A DNA stretch of 64,000 bases from DASUPK01 sp963724665. GTDB taxonomy: Bacteria; Actinomycetota; Thermoleophilia; Solirubrobacterales; 70-9. The notes under the pieces are model-generated. The model was not told the origin of the DNA. It did not search any database and saw only the letters and a list, made by a program, of their open reading frames with translations. Shown here one piece after another: positions 9,251 through 18,682 of this stretch. The stretch lies in the NCBI GenBank assembly GCA_963724665.1, contig CAVRVH010000007.1, positions 1,300,986 to 1,364,985 on the forward strand, given 5' to 3'. Both the position numbers and the translations under genes were made by a program. Positions within the stretch are counted from its first letter, which is position 1. Every line of letters begins with the position of its first letter.

Positions 9251-10855
9251 TCAGTCGCCCGCCCAGAAGTCGCGCTTGCCGTTCTGCTCGAGGAAGAGGT
9301 CCGTCTTGCCCAGCGGCGGGACGCCGGCAGCCTTGGTGACGTTCTGAACCCCGAAGGTGGGGTTGTCCTTGCTCTGGCCCGGGATCAGAGCCTCCCCGAG
9401 CGCGTAGCCCGTCTGCCCGGCCTGGCAGTTCGGCTGGTCGTTCGTGACGGCCGGGCCGTATGGGTTGCCGTGGAGGATCGGGATGCCGTTGCTCTCGCCG
9501 GGAGTGTTCAGGGGGCTGAACAGGCCCGCGTTGGACCCGGCCAGAGCGTTGCTCGAGAAGCGGCCGTCTCCCTGGCCGCCGGAGTAGTTGTCCATCGGGT
9601 TTCGTGGCAGCGTGCTCGGCGACGTCGAGCCGGCGATCGACGGGGGGATCACCCGCTCCGCGTAGCCGAACGGGGTCGGCAGCTCGAAGTGGCTGGTGAG
9701 GTAGGTCACCCAGTAGTTCCAGTAGTTGCAGACGGTCTGGGCGGGAACGATCTTCTGGCCGGCGTCCTGGACCGTGTTGAAGGCGTCACCGAGGCGGTTG
9801 AAGCTGGTGAGCGTCGACGGGTCGGCGACCAGGTCGTTCAGGTTGGACATCACGTCCTTGAGGTCCGTGTTCATCTGGACTGTCCGAGGCAGGACCTTCG
9901 ATCCGAGGAGAACCGTCTGGTTGAGCTCCGGGAGCGCGGCGCGCAGGTCGCGGACGCCCGGGCGCAGCAACCTCGAGAATTCGGCGAAGTCCGCCAGGAA
10001 CGGCCGCTGGACGGGCAGCGAGCGGATGCCTGCCTCGAGTGTGGGCGGCCCACCGGAGATCGTGTCCCGCAGCGCCTGCGGGTCGGAGGAGATGGCACCG
10101 AAGGCGATGGCTCCGTTCGTGAACTGCTCGGCGTTGTCGACCGCGACCGGAGCGACGATCCGTGCCGCGTCCGCGAGTTCAGGGAAGAAGCGGACGAGCT
10201 GGGTGGTCGGGTCCGCCAGAGCCGTGGAGACGGGCTTCAGGTTCGCGAACAGGGGGTTGAGCGCGCCGATCGCCTCGTTGAGCGAGGCGCCGCGGGCGGC
10301 GAACGCGTCGCCGAAGCCCTGCAACACGCGCTGGCTGTTCGCGCGCGTCGCGGTGTCGAAGGTGTTGTACACGTCGTCGAACTCGACCTGCGGGCTCGAC
10401 TGCGCCAATGGCAGGGTCGCGCCCGTCGGCAGGCCCGTCTGGCTGGTGCCGCGATCGATCTCGAGGTACTTGAGCCCGAACGACGAGCGGTAGCGGACCC
10501 GGATCGTGGAGTCGGCGGGCAGCGGGTCGGCGCTCTTGTCCAGCTTCAGGTTGAGCTTGGCGACTGTGGAGGCGCTGGAACCGTCGGCACTTTGGCACCC
10601 GCTGTTGGGCGGGGCTTGGACCGTGTCGACCGACTCGACCACGCCGACCCGGTTTCCGCCGATCCGGACCTCGTTGTTGGGTGCGAGCCTGGCGGCGTCA
10701 CAGATCTCCGCCGAAACCTTGTAGGTGGGCACGAACGGCAGACCGTTGTTGGCGTTGTACGCGAGGAAGACGGCGACGATCACGATCAGGGTCGTGATCG
10801 CTCCGACCATCGTCGGCGATGCGGCCAGCGAGCCGACCCGTGCGCGGCCGTTCAC
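9251..10855 (-). CDS. MCE family protein (third mce gene)
   Basis: A 534-residue protein with an N-terminal anchor (about residues 15-32), an MCE domain containing NEVRIGGNRVGVVESV and FGLKYLEIDRG, and a long helical and low-complexity C-terminal half. The start is GTG with a good Shine-Dalgarno (GGAGGTG) inside an unusually AT-rich 40-base spacer. That spacer could also hold an internal promoter. Confidence 0.92.
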   Translation of the reverse strand: MNGRARVGSLAASPTMVGAITTLIVIVAVFLAYNANNGLPFVPTYKVSAEICDAARLAPNNEVRIGGNRVGVVESVDTVQAPPNSGCQSADGSSASTVAKLNLKLDKSADPLPADSTIRVRYRSSFGLKYLEIDRGTSQTGLPTGATLPLAQSSPQVEFDDVYNTFDTATRANSQRVLQGFGDAFAARGASLNEAIGALNPLFANLKPVSTALADPTTQLVRFFPELADAARIVAPVAVDNAEQFTNGAIAFGAISSDPQALRDTISGGPPTLEAGIRSLPVQRPFLADFAEFSRLLRPGVRDLRAALPELNQTVLLGSKVLPRTVQMNTDLKDVMSNLNDLVADPSTLTSFNRLGDAFNTVQDAGQKIVPAQTVCNYWNYWVTYLTSHFELPTPFGYAERVIPPSIAGSTSPSTLPRNPMDNYSGGQGDGRFSSNALAGSNAGLFSPLNTPGESNGIPILHGNPYGPAVTNDQPNCQAGQTGYALGEALIPGQSKDNPTFGVQNVTKAAGVPPLGKTDLFLEQNGKRDFWAGD

Positions 10856-10895
10856 CGGAGCACCTCCGTATATGTATATGTAGGGGCGTGAGAGG

Positions 10896-12761
10896 TCATT
10901 GGCCGAGAAGGAAGTTGAGGAGGTCTTGGGAGGCGCCGGGGGAGGTGCTGGCGTTCAGGCCCACTCCCTGCGGTAGCTGCGGCAGCTGCGGCAACTGCGG
11001 CAACTGGGGCGCCTGGGGCAGCTGGGGCAACGTGACTCCCGGCGGAAGAAGCTTCTGGAGCTTCTTCTTGACCTTGTCCGGGATGTTGTTCGGGTCGACC
11101 CCCTTGAGGATCTTGTCGATCTGCTTCTGCAAGTCGGGGGTCGGCAACGCCTGCGGCGCCTGCGGCGCCTGCTGTGGCTGGGCAGGGGCCGCGGTCGCGG
11201 AACGGAGGCCGGAGGCCGAGTGCGGCGGGTCTGCGGGGTTGCAGATGGAGAGCTGGTCGCTCCCGTCAGGGCAGACGCTCGGGTCGTAGCGGCCGAGGTT
11301 GCCAAAAAGGCCCGAGGGGTTGGTGCCGTAATTGACGCCGGGTTGCTTGTCGCCGAGGATCCCGGCGCACTCGGCGAACTGCCTCGGGTCGGTCGTCTGA
11401 CCCCCACCTTCCGCCGGCACTGTTGGGCCGGTCTGGTAGCCACAGGGCGCGTTGGTACCCGGGGCGCTCACCAGGGTGATGCCGAGCGCGTGGCCGAGCT
11501 GGTCGAACAGGTTCAGGGAGTTCGTCTGGACGTAGGCGTAGTTGAGTAGGCCCTCCATTCCGGTGTAGCCCGGGTCGCCTCCGCTCGGATTCGAGCCGGG
11601 GGGTGCGCCGTTGGCCCACTTGCAAGCGGCAGTCTGGTCGCCGTGGAGCGTCGTGCCCAACTTCTGGTCGAGCTGCTGAACGCGCTGGTCCGCCTGCCCT
11701 GGCTGCTGACGGAGGTCGTAGCGGGCGCAGGAGTCCTCCTCGACGGCGTTCTTGGGGTCGGAGATGCTCTCGAGGAACTGCGCGACCTGGTCGGCGGCGG
11801 GGTAAGCCTTGGTGCTCGCCTGATCGAGCGCCGCGATCTCATCTTGGCTATTGCCGAGAGCCGTCTTGCCGACCTGGGCGGCGCCGCCGAGCGAAGTCAG
11901 TGACTGCTCGGTGCCATTGTTGAATGCGGGAAGGTTGCTCGCCAGCTTGTTGAGACCGGGCGCGGCGGCGTGCAGGTCGGTGAGCAGCGGGGTCTGCTGT
12001 TCCGCCAGGTTGCCGAGCTGGAACATCGTCGGCTTCAACTGAGCAAGGAAGTCGTCGAGCAGGTGGAAGTTCTGGGCGAGATCATCGGAGCGCTCCGCCG
12101 AGATCGCCGCGGTGCGCCCCGCGTTGTCGATGAAGTGGACGACGTCTTCCTTGCGGTTGGCGAGCTGCTGGAAGATCGCGTCCGCGTTGGTGTTGAGCTC
12201 TGCGATCGTCGAGTTCTGCTTGCCCAGGATGTTCAACACCTGCTTCAGCTGTTGGAGGGCGGGGGCGCCGGCACGGATGGCCGCGTTCAGGTTCTCCGCG
12301 TTGCCGTCGAGCGCCGTCCCGAACTCGTTGATCAGGAGGGTGAGCCGGTCCTTGAACGGTTCCCGCAGGGTGTTCTGGGCCAGGTCGGGCTGGACGGTGG
12401 TCTTGTTCCGGGCCGCCGGGATCGGCCCGGTGAGGGGCTGGCTGGACGTTCCCGGCTGGCAGTCGAGGAAGTACTCGGCGATCAGGGACTGCGGCTCCGA
12501 GGAGCAGCTGGCGTCGGCCTTGAACTCCGGGAATCCGGAATCGACCTCGAAGGTCACGAGCGCCGTCTTCTGGGGAGTTACGTCGAGGTTGGTGATGGTG
12601 CCGGCCTTGGCGCCGGCCACCCGGAGCTCGGAGCCGTTGACCAGGCCGAAGGCGTTGAAGAGCTCCGCCTGGTAGGTGTGGCTCCCGGACGCGCCGGCGC
12701 CGGCGACAAGGTAGGCCGGGACGACCGCGAGCAGCCCGACTATCAAGATGAGCCTCTTCAT
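10896..12761 (-). CDS. MCE family protein with C-terminal LPQ repeats (second mce gene)
   Basis: A 621-residue protein, the largest of the set. An N-terminal hydrophobic stretch (about residues 3-24) is followed by an MCE domain with SELRVAGAKAGTITNL, then helices. A Cys-containing region follows, and the C-terminus carries short LPQ/APQ repeats at about residues 555-600 before a final helix. The repeats are probably a flexible Pro/Gln-rich tail in the cell envelope. The ATG overlaps the stop of the first mce gene by four bases. Confidence 0.92.
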   Translation of the reverse strand: MKRLILIVGLLAVVPAYLVAGAGASGSHTYQAELFNAFGLVNGSELRVAGAKAGTITNLDVTPQKTALVTFEVDSGFPEFKADASCSSEPQSLIAEYFLDCQPGTSSQPLTGPIPAARNKTTVQPDLAQNTLREPFKDRLTLLINEFGTALDGNAENLNAAIRAGAPALQQLKQVLNILGKQNSTIAELNTNADAIFQQLANRKEDVVHFIDNAGRTAAISAERSDDLAQNFHLLDDFLAQLKPTMFQLGNLAEQQTPLLTDLHAAAPGLNKLASNLPAFNNGTEQSLTSLGGAAQVGKTALGNSQDEIAALDQASTKAYPAADQVAQFLESISDPKNAVEEDSCARYDLRQQPGQADQRVQQLDQKLGTTLHGDQTAACKWANGAPPGSNPSGGDPGYTGMEGLLNYAYVQTNSLNLFDQLGHALGITLVSAPGTNAPCGYQTGPTVPAEGGGQTTDPRQFAECAGILGDKQPGVNYGTNPSGLFGNLGRYDPSVCPDGSDQLSICNPADPPHSASGLRSATAAPAQPQQAPQAPQALPTPDLQKQIDKILKGVDPNNIPDKVKKKLQKLLPPGVTLPQLPQAPQLPQLPQLPQLPQGVGLNASTSPGASQDLLNFLLGQ

Positions 12762-14191
12762 GGTCCGAGTGGGGTCTCGGTCGGGTTGCAGTCGACCGTC
12801 CCGCCCTGGGTGAGCTGGTCAGAGGTCAGGCCCCGCTCGTTGGAACCGGGGCAGCGCTGAAGGTCTTTGATGCCGAGCGCGCCGGTGAGTTCGGACGGGT
12901 TGAGGGCCTGGCAGACGCTGGGTAGGCCGCCGGCGAGCTTGAGGATCTCGACGACGTCGTTGCAGGGAACGCCGGCAGAGGGTGCCCCGACACTGAACGT
13001 GTTGGCGGTGGTCGAGATCCGGCCGATGCCGCCGAACGCATCCGGGAACCCAGAGTGCCCGAAGTCATCGAACCACCCCGTCAGCTCCGGGCTGTAGGCC
13101 CTGAGCGTGGAGATCTGGGGGAGCGAGTTCTTGAGCGAGTCCGCCGAGGCCGGCAGCGCCCCAGGCCGGGAGGCGCCGTTTCGGTCGACCGGCCCGACCC
13201 CGATCTGGGCCAGGGGGTCCTGGAGACGGGTGAGCTCGATCAGGTCGTTGTTCTGTCCCGGCGAGTTGATGACCTGGTTGAGGCCCTTGACGGTGGGAAC
13301 GGCGTCGTGGGCGAAGCCGCGCAGGCGCTTGGCGAAGGGGTGGAGCTTTCGGGCCACCGGGCGGGTGGCGTCGACCAGCGGCTGGACGTCATCGAGGGCG
13401 GCGCGCAGGTTGACCGCGGTGGTGTTGAACTGCCGCATGAAGTCCGGCAGCTGGCCGACCGCTGAGGCGAGCGAGGCCTGCTGGGAGCCAATCGTCCCCA
13501 GCATCCCGTTCAGGTTCGCCACCAAAGAGGAGATCTCCGGCGACTTGGCGTCCAGGGTCGAGGTGAGGCCGGCGGCGTCCACCACCAGGCCCTCGAGGTT
13601 GGCCTGTTGGGAGTTGAGCTCGCCGAAGACTCGCCGGGAGGTGGAGAGGAAGGGGTTCAGGTAGTAGAAGCCGCGGTTTGCCTTGGCGCCAACTCCGTCG
13701 TAGGCGCGGGCGAAGCCCTTGATCACCTCCTGAAGGTGGGTGACGGTGGGCTTATCGAGGGTGTTGAAGAGCTGGTCGAGGTCGACCTCGGAGGTGGTGT
13801 CGACCTGGGTGATCTGGCCGCCCGAGGAGAGTGTCTGCCCTGTCGGGTGGGTGGGCAGGGCGAGGTCGACGTAGCGGTTTGCGATCCCCGAGAGCGACTG
13901 CGAGCGGATCGTGGCATGGGTGCCCTGCGGCAGCGGGGTGTAGGCGGAGTCGGAGATTTCCATCTTGACCAGGGCCTGGCCGTCGTTGGAGAGGGAGATC
14001 TCCTGCACCGAACCGACGGGGACGCCAGCGACGTTGACGTTGTTGCCGGTGACCAGCTGGGAGGCGTTCTCGAACTCGGCGGTGACCGTGTAGCTGGAGC
14101 CGCCACCGAGGACGACGAGCAGGACGACGATCACGGCGCCGACCAGCGCGGCAATCGCAGCGATCCGTCCTACAGCACTCGTTGTCGGCAC
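12758..14191 (-). CDS. MCE family protein (first mce gene of the operon)
   Basis: A 477-residue protein with an N-terminal anchor (about residues 9-29) and an MCE domain with NNVNVAGVPVGSVQEI and IANRYVDLALP, followed by the helical barrel region. It starts with GTG at 14191, preceded by AGAGGA. In mycobacterial mce operons the first mce gene follows two yrbE permease genes; here the upstream gene is a TetR regulator 177 bases away. The permease and ATPase partners must therefore be encoded elsewhere or be absent. Confidence 0.92.
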   Translation of the reverse strand: MPTTSAVGRIAAIAALVGAVIVVLLVVLGGGSSYTVTAEFENASQLVTGNNVNVAGVPVGSVQEISLSNDGQALVKMEISDSAYTPLPQGTHATIRSQSLSGIANRYVDLALPTHPTGQTLSSGGQITQVDTTSEVDLDQLFNTLDKPTVTHLQEVIKGFARAYDGVGAKANRGFYYLNPFLSTSRRVFGELNSQQANLEGLVVDAAGLTSTLDAKSPEISSLVANLNGMLGTIGSQQASLASAVGQLPDFMRQFNTTAVNLRAALDDVQPLVDATRPVARKLHPFAKRLRGFAHDAVPTVKGLNQVINSPGQNNDLIELTRLQDPLAQIGVGPVDRNGASRPGALPASADSLKNSLPQISTLRAYSPELTGWFDDFGHSGFPDAFGGIGRISTTANTFSVGAPSAGVPCNDVVEILKLAGGLPSVCQALNPSELTGALGIKDLQRCPGSNERGLTSDQLTQGGTVDCNPTETPLGP

Positions 14192-14263
14192 TGGATCCTC
14201 TACCTACCCGTCGCTCTACCCCCGTGCCCGAGGCACCCCGTCCCAGGCACGGCCGTCTACCTA

Positions 14264-14293
14264 ATACTTTCAGGGGGGTTCACCAGGTGTCAA
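14264..14293 (-). promoter_or_regulatory. Candidate promoter of the mce operon
   Basis: A perfect -35 hexamer TTGACA lies at 14288-14293 on the minus strand. About 18 bases downstream is the poor -10 match AAGTAT (14264-14269). A short palindrome, CACCTGGTG, lies between the two boxes and could be a regulator site. The rest of the 14192-14368 gap holds only a small GTGCC/GGCAC hairpin in the leader. Confidence 0.4.
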
Positions 14294-14368
14294 AGGGGAA
14301 CCGTCGTCTGAGGCCCGAATTCCGCATTCCCAAGCCGTTTTTGCGCCCCCGCGCTCGTTGAGTTGACG

Positions 14369-15040
14369 TTAAGGGAGCCGGGGTGAGAGCTGGCCCGCGG
14401 GGATCACGCCCGGATAGAGCGCTGCGACCCAGACCGGGACCAATCCGTCGACCACCTGCTTGGGCGTCCTCTGGCCGAGACCGAGGTACATGTAGCAGCA
14501 GCGCTCGGCCATCCAGAAGAGGACTTCCCCGGTCGCTCGTGGGTCGAGCGTCCGCGGAATCAGTCCGACGTCCTGCTCCGACCGGACGTGGTCGGCGGTG
14601 GCGTCGATGAAGCGCTCGGCGATGTCGAGCCAGAGGGCCCGGACCTCGTCGTCGTAGGTCGCGACCTCGGCCGCGATCCGGAGCAGACGCGCCTCCCCGG
14701 CGTACACCGAAACCACTCCATCGATGGCACGGCGGACGCGTTCGGCCGGCGGACCGACCCCGTGCCACCACCGATCGGCCATCTCGTAGAGCTGCTCTGA
14801 GACCTCTCCGACGGCGGCCAGCAGGAGCTCCTCCTTGTCCGCGAAGTGGGTGTAGAAGGCGGGTCGCGAGACGCCGGCGGAGCGGGAGATCTCGTCCACG
14901 GTGACATCCCTGAACGACCCCTTCTCCGCGAGTTTCAGGCCGCTCGCAATGACCCTCTGACGGGCCCTCTGCCGACGCTCTCGAGGAGTGCCACCGGTAG
15001 TCTTTTTTCGCGTGGATTTCGAGCGAGTCCTGGCAGGCAT
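14369..15040 (-). CDS. TetR family transcriptional regulator
   Basis: A 223-residue repressor. The N-terminal helix-turn-helix is clear at about residues 34-75 (VTVDEISRSAGVSRPAFYTHFADKEELL), followed by an all-helical ligand domain with Trp/Tyr-rich helices suited to a hydrophobic effector. A basic Arg/Lys-rich N-terminal arm precedes the domain. The ATG has TAGAAT exactly 7 nt upstream (leaderless type). It lies between the mce operon and the divergent ChoD-like gene, so a lipid or sterol-derived effector is a reasonable inference. Confidence 0.93.
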   Translation of the reverse strand: MPARTRSKSTRKKTTGGTPRERRQRARQRVIASGLKLAEKGSFRDVTVDEISRSAGVSRPAFYTHFADKEELLLAAVGEVSEQLYEMADRWWHGVGPPAERVRRAIDGVVSVYAGEARLLRIAAEVATYDDEVRALWLDIAERFIDATADHVRSEQDVGLIPRTLDPRATGEVLFWMAERCCYMYLGLGQRTPKQVVDGLVPVWVAALYPGVIPAGQLSPRLP

Positions 15041-15056
15041 CCCGGCGATTCTACTG

Positions 15057-15101
15057 TTTCTGACATAGTGTCCGACGGCATGTCTGACATTGCGTCAGAA
15101 A
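15057..15101. promoter_or_regulatory. Palindromic operator region between tetR and the ChoD-like gene
   Basis: Three nested inverted repeats are visible: outer arms TTTCTGAC (15057-15064) and GTCAGAAA (15094-15101), and two inner palindromes GACATAGTGTC (15062-15072) and ATGTCTGACAT (15080-15090), 18 bases centre to centre. This fits binding of one or two TetR-family dimers. The region overlaps the start codon of the oxidase and lies just upstream of the TetR -10 box, so binding should repress both genes. Confidence 0.65.
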
Positions 15102-16749
15102 ACTACGACTTCGATTGGATCGTCATCGGGTCCGGCTTCGGCGGATCGGTCTCCGCCCTCCGGCTGGCGGAGAAGGGCTTCCGGGTCGCCATCCTCGAAT
15201 GCGGCCGGCGCTACCTGGACGAGGACTTCGCGGAATCGACCTGGAACCTCCGCCGCTACTACTGGATGCCGAAGCTGGGCCTCCGCGGCATCTTCCGGAT
15301 GACCGCCTTCAAGGACGTCTTCATCGTCTCGGGCTCCGGCGTCGGGGGTGGGAGCCTCGGATACGCCAACACCCTCTACCGGGCCCGGCCCGCCTTCTTC
15401 CGGGACGCGCAATGGGGCGCACTCGGGGATTGGGAGAGCTCCCTCGCACCCCACTACGAGACCGCCGAGCGGATGCTCGGCGTCGCCGACTACCCGCTCG
15501 AGGGGCCGGCCGACCTCCTGCTGAAGGAGTACGGCGAGGAGATCGGCGTCGGCGACACCTACAAGCACACGCGGGTCGGCGCGTTCTTCGGCGAGCCCGG
15601 CAAGGAGGTCTCGGACCCGTTCTTCGGCGGCGAGGGCCCTCCCCGCTCCGGCTGCGTCGGCTGCGGGAGTTGCATGGTCGGCTGCCGGCACAACGCGAAG
15701 AACACCCTGCCCAAGAACTACCTCTGGTTTGCGGAGAAGCTCGGGGTCGAGATCCTTCCGGAGCGTCAGGTGACCGACGTCCAGCCGCTTGGCGCGGCCG
15801 ACGGCTCCGAGGGCTACACCGTGACCAGCGAGCGATCCGGCTCCTGGGTCCGCAAGCGCCGCTCGACCCTGACCGCCCGCGGCGTGATCGTGGCGGCCGG
15901 CGCCCTGGGCACGAATCAGCTCCTCCAGACCTGCCGCGAGCGGGGCTCGCTGCCGAAGATCTCCCCCCGGCTCGGTGAGCTGGTTCGGACCAACAGCGAG
16001 TCGATCAACGCCGTCACGGCGCCGAGCGACGAGCGCGACTTCGCCAAGTCCGTCGCGATCAGCTCGAGCATCTACCCCGATCCGGACACTCACATCGAGG
16101 TGGTCACCTACGGGACGGGCGCCGACTCGATGAGCTACCTCTTCACACTGCTCACCGGGAAGGGCTCCAAGCTCACCCGCCCCTTCCTCTGGCTCGGCCA
16201 GGTGATCCGCCACCCGATCCGGTCGGCGCGTCTCCTCTGGCCGTTCAAATGGTCCCGGCGCACGGTGATCCTGCTGGTGATGCAGACGCTCGACAACGCG
16301 ATCCGCCTCAGGCCCAAGCGCCGGCTGCTCGGCCGCGGCGTCAAGTTGCAGACCGAGCAGGACCCCGAGAAGCCGAACCCCACGTTCATCCCGGCCGCCG
16401 ACGCGGTCACCCGCTGGATGGCCGACCGCACCGGCGGCATCCCCCAGAGCGGCCTCACCGAGGCGATCTTCAACATCCCGACCACAGCTCACATCCTGGG
16501 CGGGGCGGTGATCGGCGACGGCCCCGAGCGGGGCGTCGTGGACTCGGGCAACCGCGTCTACGGCTACGAGAACCTGATGGTGTGCGACGGCGCGGCGATC
16601 CCGGCCAACCCTGGTGTCAACCCGAGCCTGACCATCACCGCGCTCGCGGAGCACGCAATGGCACAGGTGCCGCCGAAGGTTGACCCCTCGTCGAACGGGC
16701 GACCCAGGCTTCCCGAGGCCGCCCGCCCGGCTGAGGTCTCAGTCGGTTC

Positions 16750-16753
<4 letters not shown>
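15080..16753 (+). CDS. GMC family FAD oxidoreductase, cholesterol oxidase-like (ChoD type)
   Basis: A 557-residue flavoprotein. The Rossmann motif IGSGFGG lies at residues 16-22, a second FAD-contact segment GSGVGGGSL follows, and the C-terminal GMC signature region has NPGVNPSLTITALAEHA. A cysteine cluster CVGCGSCMVGC (C192, C195, C198, C202) followed by HNAKNTLPKNYL closely resembles the ChoD group of actinobacteria and could bind an iron-sulphur cluster. Members oxidise sterols or other alcohols. An in-frame GTG at 15068 is an alternative start. With the SCP2 and Mce proteins it suggests sterol or terpenoid uptake and oxidation; the substrate is unproven. Confidence 0.85.
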
Positions 16754-17352
<599 letters not shown>

Positions 17353-17399
17353 CTGCCCTCCTTAGGGGTCGGTGGCCTGCTCCTTCTAATCTAACGATC

Positions 17400-18086
17400 G
17401 TGCACCGCGGGCCGCCCGGCGGAGGAACCTGGACCGGAGTCGCCGTGACCGTGGCGGGGATCCTTGTCGGCGTCGGCGTGGCGTTCGCGATCCCTTCCCT
17501 GCGCGGCGCCATGAGCGACGCGTTCCATGGGGACACCGCCGCCCTGCGCGACGACCTCAACGGGAATGCGGCCGGGGCGTTCCTCGTGCTCTGGCTCGCC
17601 CTGGTGCACGTGATCGTCTGGTACCCGGCGGAGATCCTGGACGCGGCCGCCGGATACGTGTTCGGATTCGGTGTCGGGTTTCCCCTCGTCCTCGCGTGCT
17701 GGGTCATCTCCGGGCTCGCCTCCTACGCGGTCGGAAGGCACTTCGCCCGCCCTCTCCTCTACCGCGTCGCAGGAGAGGAGCGGTTCCTGCGCATCGAGCG
17801 GGTCATCCACAGAGGTGGAGCGCTCGCCCTGCTCGCGGTGCGGTTGATCCCCATCATGCCCTTCAGCCTGATGGGCTACGTCTCCGGGGCGGCGCGGGTC
17901 CCCCTGTGGCGCTTCACCTGGACGACCGCCGTCGGCTATGCGCCGATCACGGCCTACTTCACCTATGTCGGCAGCAGGCTCGAGGGCTTCTCCGCCGAGG
18001 ACCCGGTCCTGTGGATCGGCGGCGGCGCGCTGCTGCTGGCCATCGCGGGCGCGCGCTTTCTCCTCCCGCGCCTCGGCGCGGACTGA
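17400..18086 (+). CDS. TVP38/TMEM64 (DedA-like, SNARE-associated) membrane protein
   Basis: A polytopic membrane protein of about 228 residues. The core GYVFGFGVGFPLVLACWVIS followed by SYAVGRHFAR and the later RLIPIMPFSLMGYVSG segment are typical of TVP38/VTT-domain proteins, some of which are lipid flippases or scramblases. The start is uncertain. I take GTG at 17400 because TAATCT sits 7 bases upstream and the control region is shared with the divergent sod gene; a GTG at 17444 is possible. Upstream in-frame sequence would overlap sod. Confidence 0.82.
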   Translation: MHRGPPGGGTWTGVAVTVAGILVGVGVAFAIPSLRGAMSDAFHGDTAALRDDLNGNAAGAFLVLWLALVHVIVWYPAEILDAAAGYVFGFGVGFPLVLACWVISGLASYAVGRHFARPLLYRVAGEERFLRIERVIHRGGALALLAVRLIPIMPFSLMGYVSGAARVPLWRFTWTTAVGYAPITAYFTYVGSRLEGFSAEDPVLWIGGGALLLAIAGARFLLPRLGAD

Positions 18087-18549
18087 TCAGCTCTGCTCGC
18101 CGAACTCGGCGAGGTCCCCGCGGGCCTTGCGGCGGATCAGCAGGTTCATGGGTGGCAATCCGAGGATCAGCCCGGTGGGGCCGAGCGCCTGGCGCGCCCA
18201 CCGGGAGAACGAGAACGAATCGTCATGCTCGACGATCTTCCCGTCCCGGAATCGGAATCTGGCGTGGATGTCGTTGACGACGTGGCGGCCGGTGGAGAAG
18301 GTGTAGGTCGCGATCCAGTGGGCGGTTCCCTCGTCGCCGTTGGCCTCATGCTCGCGCCAGCTCCACCTTCAGGTCCTTCGAGCGGCCGGTGAGCATCCGC
18401 CACATGTCCCCCGCCTCGGCCCCCGTCAGCTCCCCGAATGCGGGATCGTGGAAGCGGCCGTCAGGCGCGTAGAGCTTCGCCATCGCCTCGCCGTCATGGC
18501 GATCAAGCGCGTCGTAGAGCTGCTCGATCAGCTTGGCGTTGTCGGCCAC
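18087..18549 (-). pseudogene. SnoaL-like (NTF2-fold) protein, frameshifted
   Basis: The first 67 codons (GTG at 18549) encode a typical SnoaL/ketosteroid-isomerase-like start (LIEQLYDALDRHDGEAMAKLYAPD...FHDPAF), then run into a stop at 18346. Shifting frame by one base near 18351-18358 recovers the rest: EHEANGDEGTAHW, TFSTGRHVVNDIHARFRF and HDDSFSFSRWARQALG, ending at 18087. The full protein would be about 154 residues. TAGCGT lies 6 bases before the GTG. It may be a true pseudogene or a one-base sequence error; it marks the start of a frameshift-rich stretch. Confidence 0.75.
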
Positions 18550-18608
18550 ACGGCAACGCTATCCGCTGGCGCGCCTCGTGGTGTGCCCCTCTCTATCCTT
18601 CTGCCCCT

Positions 18609-18682
18609 CGGGGCGTGGCGCAGCCTGGTAGCGCGCACCGTTCGGGTCGGTGAGGTCCCCGGTTCAAATCCGGGCGCCCCGA
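18609..18682 (+). tRNA. tRNA-Pro (anticodon CGG)
   Basis: A complete cloverleaf can be drawn. Acceptor arm CGGGGCG pairs with CGCCCCG. The D arm has GCGC/GCGC stems, the anticodon stem CACCG/CGGTG encloses loop TTCGGGT (anticodon CGG), and the T arm CCCGG/CCGGG encloses TTCAAAT. The discriminator base is A. CCA is not encoded. No integrase or attachment-site repeat was seen next to it. Confidence 0.95.

Noticed and set aside
9185..10891. 568-codon plus-strand open frame opposite the third mce gene
   Set aside because: Antisense artefact of GC-rich coding DNA, with composition typical of a shadow and no domain signal.
11000..11180. LPQ repeats as a DNA repeat array
   Set aside because: In-frame codon repeats in a long coding sequence; no independent DNA structure.
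15095..16654. 519-codon minus-strand frame opposite the ChoD-like gene
   Set aside because: Arg/Gly/Ala-rich reading without motifs; the plus strand encodes a clear flavoprotein.
18609..18682. tRNA-Pro as an integration site for a genomic island covering 18-24 kb
   Set aside because: No integrase, no repeat of the tRNA 3' end and no change in base composition was seen.
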